Origin: Frondihabitans sp. PAMC 28766
Lineage (GTDB): Bacteria; Actinomycetota; Actinomycetes; Actinomycetales; Microbacteriaceae
Direction: 5' to 3'
Assembly: GCF_001577365.1 (NCBI RefSeq)
Contig: NZ_CP014513.1
Span: forward strand, 1,302,001-1,366,000
Length of the DNA stretch: 64,000 nt
The translations under genes were made by a program, and so were the position numbers. The notes below the pieces were generated by a model, which saw only the letters and a list, made by a program, of their open reading frames with translations, searched no databases and was not told the origin of the DNA. Below, one piece after another: positions 46,298-54,878 of the stretch (positions are counted from its first letter, which is position 1; each line of letters begins with the position of its first letter).

Positions 46298-47569
46298 ATG
46301 AAACTCACCGTCGTCGGGGGAGGCTCGACCTACACCCCCGAGCTCGTGGACGGCTTCTCGCGGCTGCGAGACGTCCTGCCGATCGACGAGCTGTGGCTCG
46401 TCGACCCCGACCCCGAGCGCCGCGAGCTCGTCGGGGGCATCTCGCGCCGCATGTTCGCGAGGTCCGGCCACCCCGGCACCATCCACGTCACGGACGACCT
46501 CCGCCAGGGGGTCGAAGACGCCGACGCCGTCATGTTCCAGCTGCGCGTCGGCGGGCAGCAGGCGCGTCACGGCGACGAGACCTTCCCTCACGCGCTCTGC
46601 TGCATCGGGCAGGAGACGACGGGGCCGGGCGGGTTCGCGAAGGCGCTCCGCACCGTTCCCGTCGTGCTCGAGGCCGCCGAGATGGTGCGGAAGTACGCCA
46701 AGCCCGACGCCTGGATCGTCGACTTCACGAACCCCGTCGGCATCGTCACCAGGGCGCTGCTCGAGGCCGGCCACCGCGCCGTCGGCCTCTGCAACGTGGC
46801 CATCGGCTTCCAGCGTCGCTACGCCGACCGCTACGACGTCGCCCCCGAAGCGGTGCGCCTCGACCACGTGGGGCTCAACCACCTCACCTGGGAGCGCGGA
46901 GTCCACGTGACGAAAGACGGCGTCGAGACCGACGTGCTGCCGTCGCTGCTGCGCGACCACCTGGAGGAGACCGCGATCTCGGTGCACGCCGACCCGCGTC
47001 AGCTGCTCATGCAGCAGGCGCTGCCGTCGTACTACCTCCGCTACTACTACGCGTTCGACGAGGTCTTCCGCGAGCAGATCTTCGAGCCGACGCGGGCTCA
47101 GGTCGTGTACGAGACCGAGCGGGCGCTCTTGCGCAAGTACGCGGATCCTGCCGTCGACACCAAGCCGGTCGAGCTCGAGTCGCGAGGCGGGGCCTACTAC
47201 TCCGACGCCGCCGTCAACGTGCTCGCCTCGCTGACGACGAACAAGGGCGACACCCAGGTGCTGAACGTCCGCAACGACGGCACGATGCCCTTCCTGCCCG
47301 ACGACCACGTGATCGAGGTGCCGACCGTCGTCGGCTCGGCCGGGCTGACGGCGCTGCCGATCGAGCCGCTGCCCGCCGACATGCAGGGGCTGATCGCGCA
47401 CGTCGCCGGCTACGAGCGGCTCGCCCTCGACGCTGCCGTGCACGGGGGCCGCGACCGGATCGTGCGGGCATTGCTCGCGCACCCGATGGTCGGTCAGTTC
47501 GAGAAGGCCGAGAAGATGACGGATCTGCTGCTGGCCGACAACGCGAAGCACCTCGCGTGGGCGAGATGA
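46298..47569 (+). CDS. 6-phospho-beta-glucosidase-type glycosidase, GH family 4
   Basis: 423 residues from ATG 46298 (RBS GGAGTGAAAGG). GH4 enzymes are NAD+- and divalent-metal-dependent. Here the dinucleotide site is VVGGGSTYTPELVDG, the metal Cys is in GLCNVAIGFQ and the metal His in HVGLNHLTW; IVDFTNPVGIVT and LPSYYLRYYYAFDE are family landmarks of the phospho-beta-glucosidase branch. It should cleave a 6-phosphorylated beta-glycoside by redox-assisted elimination. Its substrate normally arrives through a PTS, but this operon has an ABC importer and a kinase instead. Overlaps the kinase by ATGA. Confidence 0.92.
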   Translation: MKLTVVGGGSTYTPELVDGFSRLRDVLPIDELWLVDPDPERRELVGGISRRMFARSGHPGTIHVTDDLRQGVEDADAVMFQLRVGGQQARHGDETFPHALCCIGQETTGPGGFAKALRTVPVVLEAAEMVRKYAKPDAWIVDFTNPVGIVTRALLEAGHRAVGLCNVAIGFQRRYADRYDVAPEAVRLDHVGLNHLTWERGVHVTKDGVETDVLPSLLRDHLEETAISVHADPRQLLMQQALPSYYLRYYYAFDEVFREQIFEPTRAQVVYETERALLRKYADPAVDTKPVELESRGGAYYSDAAVNVLASLTTNKGDTQVLNVRNDGTMPFLPDDHVIEVPTVVGSAGLTALPIEPLPADMQGLIAHVAGYERLALDAAVHGGRDRIVRALLAHPMVGQFEKAEKMTDLLLADNAKHLAWAR

Positions 47570-48630
47570 CGACCGACACGGGGGCGGCGGGCAGGGGTGT
47601 CGCCGACAGCAGCGCTCCGGCTGCAGCCGGTGCCCCGCGCGAGGTGGTGCTGGCTGTCGACGGCGGCGGCAGCAAGACCGACGTCATCGTGGTGGGCCTC
47701 GACGGCGAGTTCGTGGCGCACGCCCGCGGCCCGGGGTCGAACCCGCAGGTGCTCGGCCTCGACACGGCCCTCGGCATCCTGAACGACCTGAGGGCCACAG
47801 CTCTCGACGGCCTCGACGTGCGCGTCGCCCGCACCCACGTCTACCTCTCGGGGCTCGACCTCCCTGCCGAGATCGTCACGGCGACCGAGGCGCTCGCCCA
47901 GTGGCACGCCGACGTGATCGACAACGACCTCTTCGCCCTGCTGCGCGGTGGCCTGCACGACGGGCCCGACCGTGAGCAGGATGCAGTCGCCGTCATCTGC
48001 GGCACCGGCATCAACGCGATCGGGGTGCGACACGACGGCGCCACCGCGCGCTTCCCCGCCCTGGGCGACATCTCGGGCGACTGGGGCGGTGGCTCCTTCC
48101 TGGGCGGGCGGGCCCTCTGGCATGCGGCCCGCGCCGAGGACGGCCGGGGCCCGGCGTCGATGCTGCAGCGACTCGTGCCGGCCGCCCTGGGCCTGTCGAC
48201 TGTGCGCGAGGTCACCGAGGCGCTGCACTTCGGGCGCCTCGAGGGGCGTGTGGTCTCGCTGCTGAGCCCGGTGCTGTTCGAGGCGTCCAGCCTCGGCGAC
48301 GCGGTGGCGCAGGGCGTCGTCGACCAGCAGGCCGCCGAGATCGTGACGCTCGTCGCGACCGCCCTGACGCGGCTCGAGCTGCTCGACGTGCCGGTGCCCG
48401 TCGTGCTCGGCGGCGGGGTGCTCGCCGCGCGCGACGAGCGGCTCTTCGCGGGCATCCACGCGGGTCTCGCCGAGCGCGCACCGCTCGCCCGCACCCACGT
48501 CGTGACGGTGCCGCCGCTGCTCGGCGCGGGGCTTCTGGCCCTCGAGGGGGCCGGCGCCGATGCTGCCGCACTCACGCGCTTCCGCGACGAGGTGCTGGCG
48601 CAGTCGTGGCTGCCGGTGGGGGTGCGCTAG
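47566..48630 (+). CDS. BadF/BadG/N-acetylglucosamine kinase-type sugar kinase
   Basis: 354 residues from ATG 47566. After a 25-residue Ala-rich start come the ATPase motifs VLAVDGGGSKTDVIVVGLDGE, AVICGTGINAIGV, LGDISGDWGGGSFLGGRALWHAAR and PVVLGGGVLAARD, the pattern of the eukaryotic-type GlcNAc kinase/BadF superfamily. A role in phosphorylating the imported sugar at O6 before GH4 cleavage, or the freed (amino)sugar after it, is inferred from translational coupling with GH4. Last gene of the operon. Confidence 0.88.
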   Translation: MTTDTGAAGRGVADSSAPAAAGAPREVVLAVDGGGSKTDVIVVGLDGEFVAHARGPGSNPQVLGLDTALGILNDLRATALDGLDVRVARTHVYLSGLDLPAEIVTATEALAQWHADVIDNDLFALLRGGLHDGPDREQDAVAVICGTGINAIGVRHDGATARFPALGDISGDWGGGSFLGGRALWHAARAEDGRGPASMLQRLVPAALGLSTVREVTEALHFGRLEGRVVSLLSPVLFEASSLGDAVAQGVVDQQAAEIVTLVATALTRLELLDVPVPVVLGGGVLAARDERLFAGIHAGLAERAPLARTHVVTVPPLLGAGLLALEGAGADAAALTRFRDEVLAQSWLPVGVR

Positions 48631-48693
48631 CGGTCGCGGCTCGGCCGAGAGCCTGGTCGACGGCTCGTCAGCGAGGCCCCGTCGGCGAGCTTC

Positions 48694-48933
48694 TCAGCGA
48701 GGGGCTTTACGCCCCGAGCGCGGCCACGACTCGGCGGCCACGCCGCGGCGCAGATACAGGGCCAGCAGGATCGCGAACACGAGCGCCACGAACCCGACCG
48801 GCAGGCAGATGGCCGACGCCATGATCGGGGCGGTCGTCAGCATCAGCGTGAAGGCGCCGACGAGGAAGAGCCCACCCACCATCCCCGAGATGATGGCGAT
48901 GCGCTCCCAGACCCGGCGGTGCTCCGTCTTCAT
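48694..48933 (-). CDS. Small two-helix membrane protein, unknown function
   Basis: 79 residues from ATG 48933 (MKTEHRRVWERIAIISGMV). Two hydrophobic segments at about 11-35 and 39-63 (ICLPVGFVALVFAILLALYL) are followed by a basic tail (RRGVAAESWPRSGRKAPR). No family was recognised; the hydrophobic pattern and basic ends support a real inner-membrane protein. Stands alone between the kinase (convergent) and the epimerase. Confidence 0.6.
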   Translation of the reverse strand: MKTEHRRVWERIAIISGMVGGLFLVGAFTLMLTTAPIMASAICLPVGFVALVFAILLALYLRRGVAAESWPRSGRKAPR

Positions 48934-49005
48934 TCTCGAAGACTAGGTGCCGGCGGGCCTCCGCCGCAGTCGGACCTTCGGAGGACAGCGGCTGGGGCCG
49001 GCGAT

Positions 49006-49049
49006 CAGGCCGGCAGACCGGTCAAGCCAGCAGGCCGGCAGACCGGTCA
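49006..49049. repeat. Two direct repeats, 25-bp period
   Basis: CAGGCCGGCAGACCGGTCA occurs exactly at 49006-49024 and again at 49031-49049, followed by degenerate CCGGTCAGG units up to about 49075. It lies between two minus-strand genes, just past the epimerase stop. Probably slippage-derived; no palindromic or coding role is evident. Confidence 0.7.
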
Positions 49050-49070
49050 GCCGGTCAGGCAGCAAGACCG

Positions 49071-50069
49071 TCAGGCCGCCTGGCGCTCGGACGCGGTCAG
49101 GCGGTCGTACAGCGCGTCGATGTGCGGGTCGACGACGCGGCGCGACTCGTCGGCGTCGTACCACCGCACGATGCGTCGGGCGCCTTCGGCGAACGGGATC
49201 GTCTGCTGCCACGTCGGCGCGAGCTCGAGGATCTTCGTGCAGTCGAAGATCGCCGCGTGAGTGCGGTCACCCCGCAGTGGCTCGTCCCACTCGGGCGCGA
49301 TCTGCACGGTGTCGTGCGTGGTGCGGTGCACGATGTGCGGCACCTCGACCCCGGCTGCGTCGGCGAGGTCGAGAGCGATCATGTTCCAGGTGAGCAGCTC
49401 GGGCGACATGATGTTGAACGCCTCGCCGATGGCAGCCTCGGCCCCGAGGACGGCGAGGAAGGCCGGCGCGAAGTCGTCGGAGTGGGTCAGAGCCCAAGGG
49501 GAGGTGCCGTCGCCGTGCAGCGAGATGGGCAGGCCGCGGCGCAGGCGGTCGATGACCGTCCAGCCGCCGAGCAGCGGCACCTGAGTGCGGTCGTAGGTGT
49601 GCGATGGGCGCACGACGGTCGCGCGGACGCGGCCTCTGGCGTGCTCGTCGCGCAACAGCCGCTCGCAGGCGATCTTGTCGCGCGAGTACTGCCAGAACGG
49701 GTTGAACAGCGGGGTGTTCTCGGTGATCGGCAGAGCGGCGGGCGGCTTCTGGTAGGCCGACGCCGAGCTGACGAAGACGTACTGGTCGCAGATCTCGCCG
49801 TAGAGGCGGATCGCGCACTGCATCTGGTCGGGCGTGAACGTGAGGAAGTCGGCGACGGAGTCGAACCGGCGGCTGCCGAGGGCATCCTGCACCGAGCGCT
49901 CGTCGCGCACGTCTGCCGTGAGCGTCTCGACCTCGGCCGGCACGTGCCTGCTGCTGGTCGCGCCCCGGTTGACGACAGTGACGTCGAACCCCCGCGCGAC
50001 GGCGTCGCGGACGCATGCCGCGCTGATCTGACCCGTGCCCCCGATGACGAGGAGTGACTTCGTTGTCAT
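49071..50069 (-). CDS. NAD-dependent epimerase/dehydratase family protein
   Basis: 332 residues from ATG 50069 (MTTKSLLVIGGTGQISAACV). Extended-SDR features: GGTGQIS cofactor loop, VNRGATSS, VSSASAYQKPP with Ser, and YSRDKIACERLL, where YxxxK is the catalytic pair; VVRPSHTYD and EAFNIMSPELLTWN follow. The sequence is like the CSP41/mRNA-binding-like epimerases common beside sugar genes. Substrate unknown. It begins 12 bases after nagA, so both are probably co-transcribed. Confidence 0.87.
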   Translation of the reverse strand: MTTKSLLVIGGTGQISAACVRDAVARGFDVTVVNRGATSSRHVPAEVETLTADVRDERSVQDALGSRRFDSVADFLTFTPDQMQCAIRLYGEICDQYVFVSSASAYQKPPAALPITENTPLFNPFWQYSRDKIACERLLRDEHARGRVRATVVRPSHTYDRTQVPLLGGWTVIDRLRRGLPISLHGDGTSPWALTHSDDFAPAFLAVLGAEAAIGEAFNIMSPELLTWNMIALDLADAAGVEVPHIVHRTTHDTVQIAPEWDEPLRGDRTHAAIFDCTKILELAPTWQQTIPFAEGARRIVRWYDADESRRVVDPHIDALYDRLTASERQAA

Positions 50070-50081
50070 CCGTCGATCATG

Positions 50082-51245
50082 TCAGAGTCGTCGGCCGGCC
50101 GCCCAGACGCGCTGCACCGTCCAGTCGTCGTTCCAGACGACGAGGTCGGCCTGGTGGCCGGGGGCGAGGAGCCCGAGGTTGCCGTCGACGCCGAGAGCGC
50201 GGGCCGGTGTGCGCGTGAGGGCGGTGACGGCGTCGACCGGCGACAGGCCCAGCGTGCCGATCGCGAGCCGCAGCGCCTCGTCGAGGAGGAGCGTGGATCC
50301 TGCGATCGTCTCGACCCCGGTGGCCAGCGCGTCCGAGAGGAGCGCCGTGCCGCCGCGCACCGTGACGTCCAGGGTGCCGAGCCGGTACTGCCCGTCGTTC
50401 GAGCCGGCGGCGGCCATCGCGTCGGTGATGAGTGCGACGCGGTCGGGAGCCTGCTCGAACAGCACGCGCGCCACCGACGGGTGCACGTGCACGCCGTCGA
50501 GGATCAGCTCGAGAGTCACCCGGGGGTCGTCGATCGCCGCGACGATCGGGCCGGGTGCGCGGTGATGGATGCCGGGCATGGCGTTGAACGCGTGCGTCAG
50601 CAGTGTCGCCCCGCGGTCGAACGCGGCCCGCGCGGTCTCGTAGTCGGCCTGCGTGTGGCCGACCGCCGCGACCGCCCCGGCCGCTACCACGGTCTCGATC
50701 GCGTCGAGTGCGTGGGGCAGCTCGGGCGCGATCGTGACGCTGCGCACCGTGCCGGGCGACGCCTCGAGCAGAAACGCGACGGCCTCAGGATCGGGAGTGG
50801 CCAGGTAGTCGTGCCGGTGCGCGCCTCGGTTGTCGGGAGAGAGGAAGGGGCCTTCGAGGTGCGCGCCCAGCACGAGCGGATCGGCCTTCATCAGCGTGCC
50901 GATGGTCTCGAGCGATCCGCGCAGCGCCGGCAGCGGGTTCGCCACGAGGCTCAGCAGGGTGCGGGTGGTGCCGTGCGCCCGGTGCACCGCGAGCGCCGCC
51001 TCGATGTCGCTCGCCCCGTCGTCGAACGAGTGGCGCCCGCCGCCGTGCACGTGCAGGTCGATCAGCCCCGGAGTGACTGTGCGCCCCCCGGCGTCGACGG
51101 TCTCGGCCTCGAGGGGCACCAGCCCGGATGCGCGCGCGTTGCCGGTGCCGACCGCCTGGATGGTGTCGCCGTCGATCAGCAGCCAGGCGCCGAGGCGCTC
51201 GCCGCCGGCGTCCACTGCCACGGCGTTCGTGACGACGAAACTCAC
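50082..51245 (-). CDS. nagA: N-acetylglucosamine-6-phosphate deacetylase
   Basis: 387 residues from ATG 51245. Amidohydrolase fold with metal motif LIDLHVHGGGRHSFDD (around 63-77), HLEGPFLSPDNRGAH (Glu metal ligand, near 129), VGHTQADYETARAAFDRGATLLTHAFNAM, LDGVHVHP and the catalytic Asp in LITDAMAAAG. It converts GlcNAc-6-phosphate to glucosamine-6-phosphate plus acetate, feeding NagB (30552). Unusually the two are 19 kb apart and on opposite strands rather than in one nag operon. Confidence 0.95.
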   Translation of the reverse strand: MSFVVTNAVAVDAGGERLGAWLLIDGDTIQAVGTGNARASGLVPLEAETVDAGGRTVTPGLIDLHVHGGGRHSFDDGASDIEAALAVHRAHGTTRTLLSLVANPLPALRGSLETIGTLMKADPLVLGAHLEGPFLSPDNRGAHRHDYLATPDPEAVAFLLEASPGTVRSVTIAPELPHALDAIETVVAAGAVAAVGHTQADYETARAAFDRGATLLTHAFNAMPGIHHRAPGPIVAAIDDPRVTLELILDGVHVHPSVARVLFEQAPDRVALITDAMAAAGSNDGQYRLGTLDVTVRGGTALLSDALATGVETIAGSTLLLDEALRLAIGTLGLSPVDAVTALTRTPARALGVDGNLGLLAPGHQADLVVWNDDWTVQRVWAAGRRL

Positions 51246-51276
51246 AGTGAGCCCCCGCCCCGAGCCGGCCGACGCA

Positions 51277-51666
51277 TCACGACGCGTTCTCGCGACGGAA
51301 GTTGAGGATGCCCGAGACGAGCGCCAGCACGCCGAAGACGACGCCCACGACCGGGTAGCCGAGGCTGAACCAGGTGTAGACGGCGGCGCCCATGATCGCG
51401 ATCTCGACGATCGCGCGCCCGACCGGGTCGCTCTTGATCACGGCCTTGGGCGACCGGAAGAGCCCCCAGATCACGATCGCGAAGATCGGCAGGCCGAGCG
51501 TGAAGAAGATGCCGGGCAGCGGGAAGGGCCACGCCATGTAGCCCCAGAAGGCGAGGCTGAAGAACGCGAAGAGCTCGAGGAAGAAGCGGAGGACGTCGCC
51601 TGCCCGCAGCGGCTGGCCGTTGCCCCCGCCGCCGCGACCGGGGCGCCTCTTCGGTGTGTCGAACAT
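51277..51666 (-). CDS. YrdB-like (DUF2568) membrane protein
   Basis: 129 residues from ATG 51666. A Gly/Arg-rich start (RRPGRGGGGNGQP) is followed by four hydrophobic segments: FFLELFAFFSLAFWGYMAW, GIFFTLGLPIFAIVIWGLF, AIVEIAIMGAAVYTWFSLG and VVGVVFGVLALVSGI. The first segment and WGLFRSPKA are the DUF2568/YrdB pattern. Function unknown. It lies 31 bases before nagA on the same strand. Confidence 0.8.
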   Translation of the reverse strand: MFDTPKRRPGRGGGGNGQPLRAGDVLRFFLELFAFFSLAFWGYMAWPFPLPGIFFTLGLPIFAIVIWGLFRSPKAVIKSDPVGRAIVEIAIMGAAVYTWFSLGYPVVGVVFGVLALVSGILNFRRENAS

Positions 51667-51710
51667 GCTGCCTCTATCGTGCCAGAGCGGACGCGAGCTG
51701 GGGCGGCCGA

Positions 51711-52562
51711 TCAGCGGAAGACGATGGTGCGGGCCCCGTCGAGCAGCACGCGGTCTTCGGCGAACCATCGGACCGCCTGTGTGAGGGTGCGCGACTCCTC
51801 GTCCTGCCCGATGGCCATCAGGTCGGCGGCGTCGCGGGTGTGGTCGACCCGCACCACGTTCTGCTCGATGATCGGGCCCTCGTCGAGGTCGCTCGTGACG
51901 AAGTGGGCGGTGGCGCCGATCAGCTTGACGCCGCGGGCGTGGGCCTGGCGGTAGGGGTTCGCACCCTTGAAGCCGGGGAGGAACGAGTGGTGGATGTTGA
52001 TCGCCCGGCCGCCGAGGGCCGCGCACAGCTCAGGGCTCAGGATCTGCATGTAGCGGGCGAGCACGACGAGCTCGATGTCGTACTCGTCGACGGCCTCCAG
52101 GATGCGACGCTCGAACTCCGCCTTCAGCTCGGGCCCGACCACGGCCCGGTGCTCGAACGGCACCCCGTAGAACTCGGCCAGCCCCTGCAGATCCGGGTGG
52201 TTCGCGAGCACGAGCGGGATCTCGACGGGCAGTTGCCCGGCCCGCTGCCGGAAGAGCAGGTCGTTGAGGCAGTGCGCGGCTTTGCTGACGAGCACCAGGG
52301 TGCGGAGCGGCCGGCCGACCAGGTCGAGCTTCCACTCCATCGCGTAGTGCTCGGCGACCGGCGCGAGAGCCGCCGTGAACGCGTCGCGCCCGGTCGACGA
52401 GACGACCTGCAGTCGCATGAAGAAGGTGCCGGTGTCGTGGCTCGAGAACTGCGCCGACTCGGTGATGTTGCCGCCGGCCTCGACGACGGCGCCGCTGATG
52501 GCGTGCACGATGCCCGGGCGGTCTTCGCAGACGAGCGTCAGGGTCCAGTGGGTCTCGGTCAC
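51711..52562 (-). CDS. purU: Formyltetrahydrofolate deformylase
   Basis: 283 residues from GTG 52562 (TETHWTLTLVCEDRPGIVHA); ATG 52580, six codons upstream, is the alternative. N-terminal ACT domain (CEDRPGIVHAISGAVVEAGGNI, about 1-85) and C-terminal formyltransferase domain with NHPDL, INIHHSFLPGFKGANPYRQA and IGATAHFVTSDLDEGPII. The His-Asp active-site pair is in HHSFLP and SDLDEGP. It hydrolyses 10-formyl-THF to formate and THF, balancing the one-carbon pool that GlyA and FolD (60466-62670) feed. Confidence 0.93.
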   Translation of the reverse strand: MTETHWTLTLVCEDRPGIVHAISGAVVEAGGNITESAQFSSHDTGTFFMRLQVVSSTGRDAFTAALAPVAEHYAMEWKLDLVGRPLRTLVLVSKAAHCLNDLLFRQRAGQLPVEIPLVLANHPDLQGLAEFYGVPFEHRAVVGPELKAEFERRILEAVDEYDIELVVLARYMQILSPELCAALGGRAINIHHSFLPGFKGANPYRQAHARGVKLIGATAHFVTSDLDEGPIIEQNVVRVDHTRDAADLMAIGQDEESRTLTQAVRWFAEDRVLLDGARTIVFR

Positions 52563-52618
52563 CCGTCCAGCGTATGGCACCGCGGCCGTCGGCTTCGGCC
52601 CGGGGCTAGCGTCGAGGG

Positions 52619-53257
52619 ATGCCGCTCCTCTTGATCGACCTCGACAACACGCTCATCGATCGGGACGCGGCGTTCGGCTCGTGGGTGCGCCGGGTGGCGG
52701 AGGAGACCGGGGCCGACCCCTCGGCCGCCGACCAGGTCATCGCGATCGACGACAGCGGCTATGCCGAGCGTGACGACGTCGCGGAGGCGATGCGCCGGAT
52801 CCTGCGCCTCGACGACGAGCATGACGACCTCGTCGACCGCATCCGACACGAGCACGTCGACTACGTCGAGCTGAACGAGGGCGTGCGCGAGCGGCTCACG
52901 GCGCTCGCCGACCGCGGGGTCGACCTCGCCGTGCTGACCAACGGCAGCGTGAAACAGCAGACCATGAAGCTGTCGCACGTCGGGCTCGAGCACCTCATCG
53001 ACGGGGCGGTCATCTCGGAGGCGGCCGGGCTCGTGAAGCCCGACCCCGAGATCTTCCGCCGTGCGGTCGACGAGCGCGGGGCGGCGATCGCCGAGACGTG
53101 GATGGTGGGCGACAGCGCCGACAACGACATCCGTGGGGCGCAGGATGCAGGGCTCCGCACCGGGTGGGTCAGTCTCGGCCGCCCGTGGCCGGGTGGCCCG
53201 GCGCCCACCGTGCAGGCCGCGTCGACCGCCGAGGTGCTCGACCTCACCGGGCTCTGA
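52619..53257 (+). CDS. HAD-superfamily hydrolase (subfamily IA)
   Basis: 212 residues from ATG 52619. Motif I is LIDLDNTLIDRD (nucleophile Asp 7), the small alpha-helical cap spans about 15-90, motif II is VLTNGSVKQQTMKL, motif III AAGLVKPDPEIFRRA and motif IV WMVGDSADNDIRGAQDAGL. Typical phosphoglycolate-phosphatase/YjjG-like enzyme; substrate not determined. Divergent from purU by 56 bases and followed by a hairpin. Confidence 0.9.
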   Translation: MPLLLIDLDNTLIDRDAAFGSWVRRVAEETGADPSAADQVIAIDDSGYAERDDVAEAMRRILRLDDEHDDLVDRIRHEHVDYVELNEGVRERLTALADRGVDLAVLTNGSVKQQTMKLSHVGLEHLIDGAVISEAAGLVKPDPEIFRRAVDERGAAIAETWMVGDSADNDIRGAQDAGLRTGWVSLGRPWPGGPAPTVQAASTAEVLDLTGL

Positions 53258-53273
53258 CCCTCCGCGGCCCGCA

Positions 53274-53350
53274 CCCTTACCTTTTCGGCTCGATCCGACC
53301 GTCCTGCGGGTCAGATCGAGCCGAAAAGGTAAGGCCGAAAAGGTAAGGGG
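53274..53350. repeat. CCCTTACCTTTTCGGC hairpin, copy 3, with duplicated right arm
   Basis: Left arm CCCTTACCTTTTCGGCTCGATC (53274-53295) pairs exactly with GATCGAGCCGAAAAGGTAAGG (53314-53334). A second right-arm copy, CCGAAAAGGTAAGGGG (53335-53350), follows directly, so two alternative hairpins can form. It lies between convergent genes (HAD and the broken efflux pump), 9 bases from the pump stop. Same family as 31346 and 32989. Confidence 0.85.
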
Positions 53351-53359
53351 AGAGGCCCG

Positions 53360-54732
53360 CTACGGGGTGGTGACCGACTCGGGCTCGTCGGCGCTCGCGG
53401 CGTCCGCCTCGAGAGTCGTGGCGGCCCCGTCGGGGGCGTCGGTGGCGCCCGGCTTCGGCGCCTTCAGCTTGCGGTCGAGGATGGTGAGCGCACTCAGCGC
53501 CACTCCGATTCCGATGATGACCCAGCCCAGCTCGTGCAGTGCCGGGGTCGTCGGCGCCTGCCCGTAGGCGACGCCGATCAGGCTCGTCGAGGCGATCGCG
53601 CCGATGTAGATCGCCGTGCGCGAGAGCCCGGCGGCCGCACCGATTCCCGACGCGGGCACCTGGCGGTAGAGCGCCGCCTGGTTCGAGACCGACGCGAGCC
53701 CCTGCGGGATCGTGAAGAACAGGGTGACGACCACGAACATCCACACGCTGGACGCCCCGGTCAGCGCCAGGATCAGCATGCCGCCGGCGAGCGGAACCAG
53801 GGCTGCCGCGATCAGCGGAGCCCGCACGCCCTGCTTGCGAGCGAACCAGAACGACGCCACCCCGGCCAGGATCGCGCCCGGCAGCTGCACGAGCCCCGCG
53901 GTCTGCGACGAGAGGTGCGCCACATCCTGCACCCACTGCGAGAAGCCGTAGGTCATCGTGTAGGCGATGCCGTAGAGGAGGAACAGCCGCAGGTAGGTGC
54001 GGGTGAGCGGGCCGTTCGACGCGAGCATGCGCACGTCGATGAACGGGGCGACCGCACGGCGCTCCCAGACGATCAGGGCGATGATCGCCACGACGGTGAC
54101 GGCGAGCAGCCAGTAGAGCCCGGCCGACAGGTCGAGCAGGAACACCAGGAGGCCGCCGATCGCGATGGCGAACAGGGTCAGGCCGAGCGGATCGATGGCC
54201 TGGCGCACGGGCAGCGGCGCTTCACGGACGGGGCGGATGCGGTCGGACGGCATCCACAGGGCGGCCAGCACGAGGCCGGCGCCCGCGAGCGGCACGTTGA
54301 CGAGGAAGATCGAGTGCCAGCCGAAGGCGCCGATCAGCACGCCGGCGAGGGGCGGCCCGGCCGCGGCCGACACCAGCGACGAGATCGACAGGCCGCCCAG
54401 CACGAGCGGCGGCGTCTTCACCTGCAGCCGATCGGACTGGTTGCGGATCGCGCTCATCGCCGCCGGTAGGCGCTCGACGTGCCGATGCCGATCAGCACGC
54501 GCGAGAGCAGCGCCCCGCCGAAGCTGGGCGCGAACTCGGGCAGGAGGCCCGCCACGATCACAATGACCATGCCCATCAGGAAGATCTTCTTCGGGCCGAA
54601 CCGGTCGGCCAGCTTGCCCATCGTGGGCTGCGCGATCGCGCTGGCGAGGTAGAGCGACGACACGAGCCAGATCGCCTGGTCGCTGCCGATGCCGAGGTCT
54701 TTCGAGATCGGCGCGAGCGCGACGGCGATCAT
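53360..54732 (-). pseudogene. DHA2-family (EmrB/QacA-like) efflux transporter, frameshifted
   Basis: The N-terminal fragment (from ATG 54732: MIAVALAPISKDLGIGSDQA) holds WLVSSLYLASAIAQPTMGKL and ADRFGPKKIFLMG, the MFS loop motif, and ends SAYRRR. The rest (MSAIRNQSDRLQ, PPLAGVLIGAFGWHSIFLVN, then about ten membrane segments) is in another frame to 53360. One more G in GG at 54465-54466 (C on the coding strand) gives SAYPAAMSAIRNQ, the usual family text. Upstream of 54732 the frame also reads GPRFVVPILFGPLLNPINTT, the expected first helix, but with no start codon before an in-frame stop, so the true start is also damaged or misread. Controlled presumably by the MarR gene upstream. Confidence 0.85.
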
Positions 54733-54878
54733 CGTGGTGTTGATCGGGTTCAGCAGCGGGCCGAACAGGATCGGGACGACGAAGCGCGGGCCGAAGCCGG
54801 TCTCGCGGGGTGCTCGCCGGGTGGTGGGGGCTGTGGTGGTCGTGGTGGTCGCCTACTTATTTCGGGGTGAAGGGGAGG

